A stretch of DNA of 64,000 bases from Henricia sp. BOLD:AAB3569 (Eukaryota > Echinodermata > Asteroidea > Spinulosida > Echinasteridae), in NCBI GenBank assembly GCA_037783545.1, contig JBBELK010000093.1, positions 2,418,001 to 2,482,000 of the forward strand, written 5' to 3'. Under the pieces are notes generated by a model that did not search any database, was not told the DNA's origin, and saw only the letters and a list, made by a program, of their open reading frames with translations. Shown here piece after piece: positions 1 to 12,200 of this stretch (positions are counted from its first letter, which is position 1; every line of letters begins with the position of its first letter). A program made the position numbers and the translations under genes.

Positions 1-38
1 AGGGAGCATTGAGTGTGCAAAAGTGCTGCTTACTGCAG
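1..38 (+). CDS. ASB: ASB exon (partial): ankyrin helix
   Basis: Reads GSIECAKVLLTAG in frame, the second half of an ankyrin repeat, then donor gtatgg. It ends in phase 1, matching the next exon. The 5' edge is cut by the window. Confidence 0.8.
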
Positions 39-1602
39 GTATGGTACAGGCCGCTGGCTTCTTCCACAGGTCATGTCACATATGATAGACCTTTTGCACG
101 GTAGCCATCTTAGGGGGCAATTACATTGTCACTGCATTATGTAGGAGTAGTGGACCTATTGCGGAGCTGCCAACCCTCCCAGATTTTGGGGAGGACATCT
201 GGGAAAACAGGTTCATTCTGTGACTCCAAACACGTCTAAGAAAACCCAAGGTTGTTGACCATAACTCCCAAGGATGTATGTAAAATCATATTGATTTTGG
301 AGGATTGAGGAGTGTTACAGTTAATTGACAATCCAGGAGGGTTTTTATCCATGTCAGGACTCACAAAATTAGTCATTTTCTGAAAAATCTGTTGCAAAAT
401 CCGGGAGGATTGGCAGCTCTGCTCACATCATTTAGTAAATAATTAAACCTTTTTGTCGAACCTTCGTTGAATGAAGAAGTTTGCTTAATGTGAACCGGGT
501 CTAATAAGGAGTTCATTTTCCTTTGCAGGAGCAAATGTTAATGCCTTAAAAAACCATGAGACTCCGCTTCACGTGGCAGCCACTCTCCCCAAGCCCGAGT
601 TGACCAGTTTACTACTAGCCTTTGGGGCTGATGTTCACTACAGGGACAACAGGGGCAGACGGCCCATAGACAGAGCCCTGGAGGGCAGTAAAGTAGCTGC
701 CATGCTGCGGTACCATGCAGGTCAGTTAGGCTCATTTACACCAGATTTAACTCTGCCACTTCAGAGCTTAATCTACTTCTAGGTATAAAGAATCACAATG
801 TGCATTTAAGCTAACGAAATGGTTCAGTACTACATGTATAGTGCTATATACTACTACATGTAGTACGATTCGCATGTCGCCACCTAAGTCTGAAATAAAT
901 GACAAAATGTATAGATTTCTTTTGCGGTTGACACATCAAGCATCATTAAACTGCAGATTTAATGGGAAAACCTAAATTGAGGAGTGAGAAAAATGTGTGG
1001 CCTGTCTAATATGTTTTGTACATAAGGTCTGAAGCCATGGTCAACTTGTCCATCCTTTCCCGATTAACTAAAAATAAATTTTCGGTTTGCGTACAGACGC
1101 ATTGGCTTGGACGCCCCCCTCACCCTCTGTACGCAATGTCAACAACCTCCCCCCCCCCCCCCCCCCTCCTCCTGTGCGTACGTACTTTATGGACGGCCCC
1201 ATAGAAGGAAAATCGATATACATACCTAATAGTGGGCTTAACTCATTTTAGCAAAAAATTGACATACTGTAGGCAGTTCTGGTTTTAAGGGGACGATATA
1301 AATGTCACTTGTAAACCAGGAAATCTTTGGTGCATATAGTGCATACTGCATCGTGAAAGTCCATTCTAAATAAGTGCGTTTCTAAACGCGCATAGGGAAC
1401 TTTACAATGTTCCACCCTGATCAAATTATAACTGATGAGTCTGGTATTGATTTTTGTTTTATTTTCAGAGAATCCAGCCCCACTCTCCCAACACTGCAGG
1501 TTAGTGATAGTCAAATGCCTGGGACGAAAACTCCTGCATTCAGTCAGTGCTCTGGGGTTACCAAAACGGCTTCAGGAATATCTCTGCTACAAACACAGGT
1601 GA
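1..1602 (+). CDS. ASB: Ankyrin repeat and SOCS box protein, 3' end of gene (3 exons visible)
   Basis: Visible coding exons are 1..38, 529..720 and 1469..1602, joined by two phase-1 GT-AG introns. The first two give the end of one ankyrin repeat and a further 1-2 repeats (ETPLHVAA, LTSLLLAFGADV). The last exon is a SOCS box: PLSQHCRLVI, then GRKLLHSVSALGLPKRLQEY, ending at TGA 1600-1602. In this family the ankyrin repeats bind a substrate and the SOCS box recruits Elongin B/C and Cullin-5 for ubiquitin ligation in the cytoplasm; that is family knowledge. The 5' part lies left of the window, so I cannot say which ASB paralogue this is. The gene faces the IL-17 receptor tail to tail. A MITE starts about 35 bases after the stop and carries the nearest AATAAA. 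Confidence 0.9.
529..720 (+). CDS. ASB: ASB exon: ankyrin repeats
   Basis: Acceptor ctttgcag, donor gtcagt. Encodes ANVNALKNHETPLHVAA and a following LLLAFGADVHYRDNRGRRPI repeat, both with the ankyrin consensus. Phase 1 at both ends. Confidence 0.9.
1080..1201. repeat. Truncated MITE, GGCCGTCCATAAAGTACG family
   Basis: Ends in gtacgtactttatggacgg, the same end as the complete copy at 62725-62911. Contains a poly-C run at about 1149-1166. Lies in the last ASB intron. Confidence 0.6.
1469..1602 (+). CDS. ASB: ASB terminal exon: SOCS box and stop
   Basis: Acceptor ttttattttcag. The 44 codons form a SOCS box: BC-box core LSQHCRLVI and Cul5-box-like LPKRLQEYLCY, then KHR and TGA. Confidence 0.92.
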
Positions 1603-1636
1603 CAGCTATTATTAAGGCCTGGAGGATTTCATGCTA

Positions 1637-2048
1637 AGGCCCGTTTACACTTGATTCGCCTTTGCCGAAATAAACTCCGCAATTTCCAAAAAAAAGAGTT
1701 GAAGCCGGGTAAGCGCTAAGTGTACACACAAAAGGCGAATTGAAAAGTCACTTTTTGGTCGGGTTAAACCCCGCAATTGTCAAGGTCGTTTGTAGTGCAA
1801 CCGCTACCCAAATACAGATTTGGCATTCTGAGCAACCTTGGGGCGGTGATAGATTTAATTGACCAATCCGGTGCCAGTTCTGCAACACTAAACAGCCTAC
1901 ACATGCGCTGTGGTGACTTTTGCGGTTTCTAAACAATGGTAATGGTGAGCTGAAATCGAGGTGTAGTGTAAATTCGGCAAATGTTCAGTTTTGTGGTCGA
2001 AATAAATAATGCCGGGTATACCTTAGCCGATTCGAGTGTGAACGCGGT
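1637..2048. repeat. MITE, GTTTACACTYGATTCGCC family
   Basis: The ends are inverted: ggcccgtttacacttgattc on the left and gattcgagtgtgaacgcg on the right. Its left arm preserves the uninterrupted version of the site into which a SINE inserted at 50677. Confidence 0.65.
1669..1674 (+). promoter_or_regulatory. Candidate polyadenylation signal AATAAA
   Basis: First AATAAA after the ASB stop, 66 bases downstream. It lies within the left arm of a MITE, so the gene may borrow it. A second AATAAA near 2001 is in the same element. Confidence 0.35.
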
Positions 2049-2130
2049 GCTGGAGTCGAGTACAATCGATTTCTCTTCATCTAGATTCGATTCCCAGTGA
2101 TAGCTTGCAGATTCCTGAAATTACCTAGCT

Positions 2131-2404
2131 TTAGAACTGTATCAAATAGCTGCCATCTTGTGGGGCAACTTTTGACATTTTGATTGGTCACAACATGTGC
2201 AACCATGCATGTCCTTGGTGCCACTTGGTGTCAAAATGAGTTGCCCAAGCCTACTATAGACCGTATCGAATAGCTGCCATCTTGTGGGGCACCTTTTGTT
2301 ACTTAAACTGTTCAACAATGTAAGCACAATATGTGCAACCATGCATGTCCTCAAGGAACAAAGAAACTGCCCAACAAGATGGCAGCTATTCAACACGGTC
2401 TATT
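2131..2404. repeat. Palindromic MITE plus adjacent half copy
   Basis: 2256-2403 has ends tagaccgtatcgaatagctg and its inverse (ggcagctattcaacacggtc). A related arm precedes it at 2131 in direct orientation. Another arm fragment is at 84-121. Confidence 0.6.
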
Positions 2405-2667
2405 AATCCTAGCTGTTCAATCCTTTCCCAGAGAACATCTCTAAAATATTAGAATTGAAGGTTTCAAGGAATTTAGAGTTAATCATTACATATATCAGTG
2501 GCTTTCAAGGTCTGCAAGTGATGGTCGTCACTTTTTTAAATAATTTGTTCAAAGCCTTTAAAAATTTAAGAAAATAATTTAAACGTTTGTTAAAACATGG
2601 TAAATTCTATAGAGAAATGACAATACAGGGCTTGATAAATAAATATCAGCAAACTACTGTACTGTTA

Positions 2668-2800
2668 TTAATTAGGGTTTGTTTTGCCCTACCCGATGTA
2701 ACTTGGTTATACTCGGTGCTTCATAGCATGCTTGGGTGTGGGACTTGAACCCACAACCTCCTGCATACTAGGCAGATATCTTAAACGCCGGTGTTGAGTA
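2668..2800 (-). repeat. tRNA-derived SINE fragment (tRNA head plus CGGGTA tail)
   Basis: On the minus strand it reads a tRNA-like head with a B box (gtgggttcaagtccc) followed by a tail ending gggcaaaacaaaccctaatt. The same family occurs at 7740, 9150 and 25872. Confidence 0.6.
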
Positions 2801-2896
2801 GCTGGTTCGAACCATACTGTTGCCTTCACATGGTTACAAGCACTATCACAGCAAAAAAATAATATATTAAGCCACAATATATGAATCATGTCAATT

Positions 2897-3095
2897 TATT
2901 GACCCCTTTCGAACACGTGCGAATATGCCATTTTGGGAGTCAAATAATGCTGAGTCGTTGTGGAAGCAATGTGTGTGTGTAACGCGGTTTAATTCACCAA
3001 TGGGAGCCTCATCATTGCGCATTACGCACATTGCTTCCACAACGACGCGGCATTGTTTTACTCCCAAATTGACGTCATTGGCACAAGCTCAATAA
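2897..3095. repeat. MITE, ATTGACCCCTTTC family
   Basis: Arms such as ttgggagtcaaataatgc and gcattgttttactccca are inverted. A second, better preserved copy is at 53784-53953. Confidence 0.6.
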
Positions 3096-3476
3096 GTTTA
3101 TTATCTAAGAGCTGCTTTATGATTGAATCATTACATGCGAGTCAGAATTTCACAATATGAATACATAAAAAATACAAGATTTGATAATGCTGGTTGCAAT
3201 TTTGAAAAATAATTAACTTATCATTACTGCTATATTCAATCGTGGGATTTTGAAAATTCCAGATTGTTGTACACAGGGTGTCCCCCTCTCCCCAAACCTG
3301 GCAACCTCATCAGAATCTAGGTTATCCTCTTACATGAAAACAGTCGTGATTGCATCAGAAAAAGTTTTTGGTAGAGCAAAGTCACACCCTAGCATTTGAC
3401 AAGAACTGGCCAGCACCCATGCAGCTTAGGATTATAGTTGGTAGTCAGTCACTCCTAGTTCAGGGTAGCCTTTGTT

Positions 3477-3763
3477 AAGGCCTCGCAGCTGGGTGGGTGT
3501 GTGGCGCGCCACCATGCGACGAGGACGGGGGGAAGCCCCTGTTGCATTATTCATCCCTGCGTTGTATGTGCTGCGAACATATGTTTCTGTTGGTGCAGGT
3601 GCGTTGTATATAAAGCACGCACGCGTGCGCGAACCTGATTGGTTCGCATTGTTAGCTATTCAACGCAACACGCACACGGTCAAACGATCATTAGCATTTT
3701 GCTACTTGAGCGGTAGCAAAATGCCTCGCAGCTGGCGCTCTACACCACCAGCTGCGAGACCTT
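3477..3763. repeat. MITE with CTCGCAGCTGG ends
   Basis: The left end aaggcctcgcagctgggtgg is mirrored by ccaccagctgcgagacctt on the right. A 109-residue open frame spanning it is an accident of the repeat. Confidence 0.6.
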
Positions 3764-4508
3764 GCTGCACCAAAAATTACATATTTGATTTTCTTGACTG
3801 ATTTTGATGCAATAAAGACTATTTTTCATGTAATAACATTCCCCATCAGGATCCTGAGGGTTGCCAGTTGACCTGGACATTTTTTTCTAGGACACCGTCG
3901 CCCTGTTTTGCTGCATTTTTCAAAAGACATTTCAAGGTTTAAAAACGTGGTTTCACCCTGGATTAAGACTAGTTGAAATTCGTAGAAAGTGACCAATCTA
4001 TGTGTTAGTAAGTCACGGCCTTCGAATCCCCTGTTCTTATCCCACAGTGAAATCAGTTTAGTTTCATTATCTAGTGTTAAGTCTATGAATACAAATTTGA
4101 GCAGCTATCATTTATTTTTGTAATACCAGTATGTACATACCTTTTGGTCCTGGGCTGTTAATAAAAACTTGAAATGAGAAAGATAAACAATACAACATAT
4201 AATGGCATCATGCAGTAGTTTTCGTAAACATGTTATAAATATGTACCCATTGTTTGTAGATAATATTTTTAAAAATGTATAAAACAGCAGTAGCACCAAG
4301 GCAAGACTTCTCAAAAAAATCCCAAAACTAACATTTGTGCACCCCCACAATTTGTAACGGTGTAAACTTCAAACAATTACTACTCTGGAATGTTTATTAA
4401 TTGCAACGATTTTCTACAAAATAAAATTCTATGCTTACATGTAAGGTTCTAATAGTAATAAAGGCACCATACTGGTAATACAAAACAAGGAATGCTTCAG
4501 TAAGAGGT

Positions 4509-4925
4509 TAAAGGAGAAGGGTACCCAAGAAACAAACGACCTTGTGCTCAAGAAGTACAACTCGTGAATTATTTTAATGCAAAGAAAAAGAAATATTACC
4601 TATTGAAAAGCGCACAAGAACTTCACAAAGAATCGAAATTTTAGCGATGCGTCGCACTATGGGCGCCGCCATTTTGTCCTAATACTGGTCAACAGATGAC
4701 GTTTTTGCGGACAACGTTTTCGTGTATTGCCATAGAAATGCACGAAGGACTTGTACGCGAAAACGTCATTCTTTGCCCAATATTGGGACAAAATGGCGGC
4801 GCCCATAGTGCGACGCATCGCTAAAATTTCGATTCTTTGTGAAGTTCTTGTGCGCTTTTCAGTAAATTAATTTAAATAATTAAAATAATTTACGAGTTGT
4901 ACTTCTTGAGCACCCTTCTCCTTTA
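4509..4925. repeat. Palindromic MITE, TTAAAGGAGAAGGGT family
   Basis: Near-perfect inverted arms of about 200 bases (caagaacttcacaaagaatc and inverse; gcgatgcgtcgcactatggg and inverse). A half copy lies at 8800-9010 and a related, much altered one at 54916-55696. Confidence 0.75.
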
Positions 4926-5056
4926 ACACCATGTCACAATGAAGATCTAAGTGAATAAAATAAAATAAGCACTTATGTGCTACGTCATCAAATGAATTTG
5001 TGACCCTGTTATAAAAGATACTGTGATAAACCAATCACCATATACAAAATTCACTT

Positions 5057-5170
5057 GAGCTGCGTTCCAAACACGCAAACGTTCATCAACAACACTTTTA
5101 CCTGTGTTTCCATAGACGAGTGCACTGTAACCATTGTCGAACATTGGCAATTAAGTGGAACGTAGCCCAG
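5057..5170. repeat. Small MITE, GCTGCGTTCCA family
   Basis: Left gctgcgttccaaac, right aagtggaacgtagccc. A sister copy lies at 57826-57972 and shares the internal ccatagacgagtgca. Confidence 0.6.
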
Positions 5171-5190
5171 TTGTCTAATGCTAGATTGGA

Positions 5191-5800
5191 GTACCATGGC
5201 CGGGTTGTTGACTCGCAAAAACTTGGTCATACCCGGCCATGAGCAAGGCACTTAAGCCACATTTGCTCCATCCGTCTGAATGTAAGGCCGTTGGTCCAGT
5301 ATGTTGTGTAACATACTTAATAGATCCCATAGCACTCTTTCTTGAAGAATATGGGGGTTTCCTGGGCTGCGTTCGTGCGCACTGCATTCAGGTCACATTG
5401 TTACGCGAACAGCAAGTCTGCATGCACGAATGGCCATCAGTCAAGATGGCGTCTCTATCTTGCCATGACTGCACAAAAATCCCTGTTTTACTGCTCACAA
5501 GAAACTAAAGAAAATACAGACCATAAGTTGTGAGAATCTTTGCGGAATCATCAATGCCGTCTAGAACAAACCTTAGCGAGTTGCTGTTTCAGTTGTCGAG
5601 TTAGACACATTGAGCAAATTCCACCCATCTTCATACAAATCACAGGAGTAGCGAGAGCATACTCTCACTGACCCACAGTGTCGACCCGAGTACACAATCG
5701 AACGCAGCCCTGGTGACTCTGGCTGTCAGATAGATGTTTAGGTGGAAGACACTTGTAAGCTTCAGCACACATGAACATATTTATATGAAATGTGCGCCAT
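5191..5800 (+). repeat. tRNA-derived SINE split by a MITE
   Basis: The head (gtaccatggccgggttgttg) and body (gttggtccagtatgttgtgt) match other SINEs here (17361, 56270, 62159). The copy is interrupted by the element at 5364-5710 and resumes with ctctggctgtcagatagatg. Confidence 0.6.
5364..5710. repeat. MITE inserted in SINE, GGGCTGCGTTCG family
   Basis: Perfect end repeats gggctgcgttcg and cgaacgcagccc. A larger relative is at 31645-32112. It is younger than the SINE it splits. Confidence 0.7.
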
Positions 5801-5834
5801 AAGTGTTATCATTTGAATGGCAAGGCAACTTTTC

Positions 5835-6250
5835 TCAAACCATTGACGTCATATTTAGAAGTTCCAGCTGCCTGTCAAAATCATCGTCATCTGAATCTTG
5901 ATTGGGATCATTAATAAGAGGCCCTTGAGAAGAAGTGTCTGTAATTTCTTCCTGTAGTCCATTCACGGAATCCGCGTCACAATTCCGTTCCTCTCGCGTC
6001 AGTGCACGCATCCGACCAATAGCCTCGTGCAATGTGGTGCCGTGCAGGCTCATCCTGGCGTAGTTTTCGTCTTCAAGCTCCAAGGCGCGTCGTCGCGAGT
6101 TGGGCGACTCTTGCCTCATATCGTGCAGCCTGAAGTACAACAAGTCCATGTGTTCCATGAGGCAGTAGACTGCACCGCCAGCTAGCAAAGCGGGGACGTC
6201 ACTTCTGGATGAATAGTCCATGTACGCCACGCAGTACTTGCTGGATAGAC
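5835..6250 (-). CDS. IL17R: IL-17R terminal exon: SEFIR end, extension, short acidic tail
   Basis: Acceptor atatccaag. Encodes YCVAYMDYSSRSDVPALL, LMEHMDLLYFRLHDM and an extension (DENYARM, LHEAIGRMRALT) seen after SEFIR in IL-17RA, then NDPNQDSDDDDFDRQ and the stop at 5835. Confidence 0.93.
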
Positions 6251-9200
6251 CTTGGATATTTCAAAATACATGCAACATAAAATATGTCAACCAGAGTTTC
6301 AAAATTTCAAGTGACCTGAAATAGCCATATTCTGAACCAGTGTACATCTGTGTACACCATGGCATTGTTAATACTTTTCAACAGGGTCATTATTAAATTA
6401 AATGTTTCAGTTAACAGATACCAAAGTGACAAATCAGCAAAATTAGTGTTACACATGGGACACTCTTCAGTTGATGCAAAAAAAAACATTACGCGTGGAA
6501 CACACTTGCACATGTATATGAGTCCTTCCACGGTAAAGGGGGCATTTTGGCAACACAGACCATATTTTCCAGAAAATACCTTTGTCTGGTCTCAAAATAA
6601 AAGAAATAAGTTTCAGTTGTTCTAAAGAGATAACTTAGGCCCAAAAAGAGTTACAAATAGTGTGACAACGTGCCTTTCTAAAATCCCCGTGTACAAATTT
6701 CCAATATATGCTCGTATCCGGGACGGCCTAAAATGTAACACAAGTGTCCATCCGGGTTACGAGCGTATATTAGAAATTTGCATGCTGGGTTTTTATAAAG
6801 GCATGTTGTCACACTATTTGTAACCCTTTTTGGGCCCAAGTTATCTCTTCAGAACAACTGAAACTTATTTATTTTATTTTGAGACCAGACAAAGACATTT
6901 TCAAAAAAATATGGTCTGTGTTGCCAAAATTCCCCCTTTACCATGGAAAGACACGGATATTTCTAAAACAACCATTCCAGAATAAAATTTGAGAGATCAA
7001 ATAAGCTTGGTAAGGCTGGAATTACACTGAGCTTTTTTGCACATAAATTTGGAGTGAAACGTCTTATACTGAAAACCACAGAATCAACTCGGGCGGAAAG
7101 TGTTTTTGTGATTGTGTGATTTTCAGTGCGTCACTTTACTCGAAATTCTCTCTACACTAGTGCTTTATTTAATTAATTAATTTATTTATTCACCACATCC
7201 AACAGCGAAGGACCGCCAATTACAGGAATGGGATCAACTAACTTGGGATTAATTAAGCAACAAAACATTTCATGAAACATATGAAATAATTGATGGTTAA
7301 AACTGAGCAGCCTGTTATGACATTTTGGAAAACCCCACCTATAGATGCATTGTCTCGCAGGATAATAGACATGGCTCGAGTGAAGATGTCCATAGGAGAC
7401 CCTGGTAGGCTTGCGTGAGAGTGCCACCCTGTGTTGGAGCCTCTGGAACACAGCAGGATGACTTTATCGGCTCGGTCAACAACGTAGGTGATCCACTCAC
7501 TCAAACCTGAAAATAGACAAGTATTTTTATTCACCGACCAGGGATCTGGGTACTAATAGCCCTCACCTCATGGCTCGGGCAATTTTCAGCAGGTCGCTAG
7601 CCGGTCTCAAACGTACTGGATAAGAAGAGCCAACCACAGCTTTATTGTCAAAATTGATGTAATTTGCCCATACACGATGTGGTATGTGCATTATATATAC
7701 TAAGTGCATTTCTCGAGAACACGCTAAAAACACATGGAATGCTTGGGTGGGACTCCCACGACCTCCTGCATATTAGGCAGACCTCTTACACCGTGTTTAC
7801 ACTGGTCCCGAGCTCGGGATCAAGATTGACCTCCTGATAAGAATGTGTTGAAGTTAACCGCAATGGCCTCGAGTGCCGCGTTTATATCTGTTGTTGATCC
7901 CGAGCGCGGAGCCAGAAGTTGCAGTCAAAGGTCAAGCTAATGCAGCAGAATTCCGAGATGTTTCGTCCAGTTTAGCCATTATTTCTGCGCTGGCCCAAAT
8001 GTCCAAAAACTTCGCCAGTTCGTCGTTGCTCCACGAGCGCCCGCGAACTTTGTTTGCCATCTTTTCACACGAAGACAACTCGACTCGGCTACTTCGTCTT
8101 CGTCAACTTCTCTTCACGACGAAATAATGTCAACTTATGCTATGTCGGAAATCGTTGAATGACACTCCGAAATCCTTGATATAACAACTAGAAACTAAGC
8201 TGTATGATAATGACAAAGTGTCGCTAGATAGTTGCAGAAAGTAGAGGAAATACAGAAACGCTTTTTCTCAACATGTGAAGTTTGTATCGGACACGCAAAA
8301 GAGATTGCTGAATGCAGAATAACAATTACGTTTGTAGTACGTTGTGTTTTCGTAACGGACACCAACGAGATTCTCAGCGTTGCATCACATGAGTCGCGTC
8401 GGGGTACTAGTATCATGCATTTTGTCATGGCATATATGCCTGCACACAATGCATGGAACCAGTGGTAGCCGTGTATATGCGCGTGTATACATGTACTACG
8501 TGTACACGTGTACATAATACGAGCGCGGGCTCCCCTGGAATTTTCGCGCGCTTTAGCCCGCAACAGGATGTGGGGAAGATTTATTGCCCAGCTAACCGCA
8601 TCAAACTGATCCCGAGCTCGGGATCGAACCCTCCGCCATCGCGAGACCAAAATCTCGGGGTCTGATCCAGGGCCAGTTTGGTTCCGAGAGCGTTTACACC
8701 TATTTGTGAACCGGGGCTGATCCCGAGCTCGGTGTTCGATCCCGAGCTCGGGATCAAGTGTAAACAGGGTGTTAACCACTCGACCACCGAGAATGCTGAT
8801 GACGAATGGCGAGTTCGAAGGCAGTACACGAAAAAGTTGTACGCAAAAAGGTCATTTTTTGCCCAGTAAGTATTCGACAAAATGGCAGCGCCCATATATT
8901 GTGCGACGCATCACTAAAATTGCCATTGTTTGCTAAGTTCGTATGCGCTTTTCAGTGGGTAATATTTCTTGTTCTTTGCATTAAAATAATTTACGAGTTG
9001 CACTTGTAAGATTTTTTATTTTTAAAATTCCCCTTAATACACAGTATCTATTTTCTGATTTTGTAGTACAATTTAAAATGGGATTTACTTTCCTTTTTAC
9101 TATGTGGTATGTTCTTAAGTCCTTGTTCCCAAGATACACACTAAAAACTTGCATGTTTGGGTGGGACTTGAACCCACAACCTCCTGCAACAAGCACTCAC

Positions 9201-12200
9201 CTCTCCTGCGGATGTCTGCAGCACACCACTCCGGCAAGGCAACATCACAGCCACAGTGCTTGGTGAGAAACACTGCAAGCAGTTTGACCACTTCCTCATG
9301 TAGTGGATGATCCTGGCTGTGCAGTAGCACTGTCTTGACTCGTCTCTCAGGCTGAATCATCTCGGTTCTCTCAATGTCTGCAAGTAAACAGCAGCAAAAT
9401 GTGTTATTAAAGGCCCAGTGTATCATTTGCAATGACCCCAAAAAGTAATCGACGAGTTTACAGGGGAAAAGTTCTGAAAGTTAAGATTGAATTAATAGCA
9501 ACTACCCAATGAAAGGTTTCCGCTCAAAATGATATAATTTTACCAGAAAATAATCCGTAAAGATGAAATTATTTAGATCGTTTGCAAACGATTTGCTTAT
9601 TTTTGGTTCGCATCTACGCGGTCCAAAATGCATGGGCGCTGTATATGATGTGCACATGCAGTATAAGATGTGCGCCACAGAGTGCATGACGCAAGTCACA
9701 TAGTACCCGATCAACTGAGAACGAATATTTGAAACACCCCGCCAAGACCAGGAAAACGCATATGGATGTTCATGGTTTTTTTAAACGTGGTACATTTGAC
9801 AAAGCTGAAATTTCTTCGGATGAGTTTGTTGATGTCTTTCTTTTGATTTATAATGGTTTTATTCGCAGAATCGCTCAAAAACAGATTATATACAGGGCCT
9901 TTAAATGAGCTTTTTTCCCAACCTAACAATCATATAAAATACCTCCCCAAAATACTATCCATGGGAAGAAAACAGGAAATTTAGAATCTCTAATTTGCAT
10001 GTGGAAGCAAAACGGAAAATCTCAACACCCATGGGAAAAATGGGGGTGCTCAAAATGTGATCTGGACACACGGTCCTTTTATAATTCTCTTGAGAGGATT
10101 CCTAATATCACCCTTTTTGTATTGAGACTTTCCTTATTTATCTCACCTTGATCTTTGAGAGTTTGGACTGGAATGCCGTCAACCGTGTCGGCAACGCTTG
10201 GCATTTGTGATGGAGGCGTCACTAGCTCAATACCACAATCTGAACTTTCATCTAAAACAGCACAGAGAAAAAAAATGGAATTAAGGTAAGTAATATACAT
10301 GTACTGTCCTTATATAGCACATTTCACACACAGTTTCAATGCCCTTGAAATGCATTTTACATGAGTCTTTCTTGGCAACACAGACCACATTTTCCAGAAA
10401 TACCTTAGTCTGGTCTCAAAATAAAAGAAATAAGTTTCAGTTGTTCTGAAGAGATAACTTAGGCCCAAAAAGGGTTACAAATAGTGTGACAACATGCCTT
10501 TCTAAAAACATCTCTGTACAAATTTCCAATATACACTCTGAACTGGGACGGCCTAAAATGTAACACAAGTGTCCGTCCGGTTACGAGCGTATTATCAATT
10601 TGTATACAGGGTTTTTAGAAAGGCATGTTGTCACACTGTTTGTAAACCTTTTGGGGACTAAGTTATCTCTTCAGAACAACTTAAACTTATTTCTTTTATT
10701 TTGAGACCAGACAAAGGCATTTCCTCGAAAATATGGTCGTGTTGCCAAAATGCCCCCTTTACCGTGGAAAGACCCACATACTACCTACCTTTTCTCACAC
10801 AATTAGACACAACTTTGAGTAGTATATTATTAGGACTTTGTCGTCTTCTCCATGCTGCTAACACAAGCAGCAATAGGACGGCTGTGAGGAGGCTGAAGAC
10901 AATCACAGCTGCTTTTGTCACACTGGACACTGTCAAAACAAATGAAACATTTGAATAAGGCGATGTCTGTTCTACTCAAAAGTTAAAGCCACATTCTCAT
11001 CTTGCCAGAAGCATCAGAACTGGAATGATGTAATCAAACGTGTGCACAAATTATTATGCCACGTCAGCCACCTTGCAATAGACTTTAGGCAAGACAAGCA
11101 TGACGCAAGAGCAGTTATACTCTGTGGATTTGAAAGGACATAGACAGGTGACGTGCGTTGCCATGACAATTGGATCTAAACTATCATGGCCGTCGAGAAA
11201 AGTACCATTGGAAAAGCACTGGGACACGGTTGAGTGATTTTTAGTTTAGATCCAATAGAGTACAGAAGCGATGACGTCACAAAAAACTTTTTTTACATTT
11301 TAGCGTTTTGGATACCATGTATCGGTGGAGCATGATGAAAAACATCCACAGCCCAATTTTGGTGGGAATCGGTTCAGTGGGGCCCGAGATATGGCCGCAT
11401 GAATACATAATTAGCCCCATTGAAATCAGTGTAAATTGGCCTGGTTCCAAAAGTTACGATCCAGGCCAATTTACACTGATTTCAATGGGGATAATTAGGT
11501 ATTCATGCGGCCATATCTCGGGCCACCATGAACCAATTCATGTCAAATTTGATGTGTGAGGGTTTTTCATCATGTTCTACCGAAATATGGTCATGAAAAT
11601 GCTGAAATGCAAAAAAGAAAATTTGATGACGTCACACTTCGGCTGTCTATTGCCTAGGCAACCAACAGAAGGTGACGTATTCACTTCGGCAGTCTATTGT
11701 CATTTCATAAAACCTGTTTTCTTCTCAAGCATTTAGTGAGCTAAATTGAATGTGTGGTATTATGATGCCAATTTTTGGGGGCGTCATTGCATACTTGATA
11801 ATGTTTCTGAAAGAAACCTCATTTTTAGTGTCACAGGAATAACTGAGTCAGCATAGGTACAAATTGTCTGTGGCAGTGAAAACTAAAAGTCGATACACTG
11901 TGTACCTGCAGTGGCGTATCTGGGGTGGGGGTTGAGGGGGTTGCAACCCCTCCCCCCTTGAGCGACGAACTAATGTTTATTGAAGAAATAAATAAAATAC
12001 ATTAAAAATCCCTCTCCTGAAAGTGCCTTAGATTGCAGGAGAAAGCACCTAAATTTCAACCCCTGACCTGTTTAACCAGTGATGATTTTTGAATATTTTC
12101 ACAGATATGTGGCCATAGACTCCAGTCGCATGTTTAGCAGAGAATACGTTTGTGCTCAAGCCAATTTTTAAGCCATTCTTAATGCAAAAAATAGCTTGAA

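Larger units (their letters stand above)
1603..5834. other. Intergenic stretch between two convergent genes, repeat-filled
   Basis: Holds the 3' flanks of ASB and the IL-17 receptor plus at least seven repeats, listed separately (MITEs at 1637, 2131, 2897, 3477, 4509 and 5057; SINEs at 2668 and 5191). No further gene is seen; the open frames here fall in repeats. Confidence 0.7.

Noticed and set aside
3472-3801. A 109-residue plus-strand frame
   Set aside because: It coincides with the MITE at 3477-3763 and has no domain.
8195-8779. A 194-residue minus-strand open frame, the longest in the window
   Set aside because: It lies within the MITE at 7789-8771 and runs through its terminal palindromes; no domain and no splice support.
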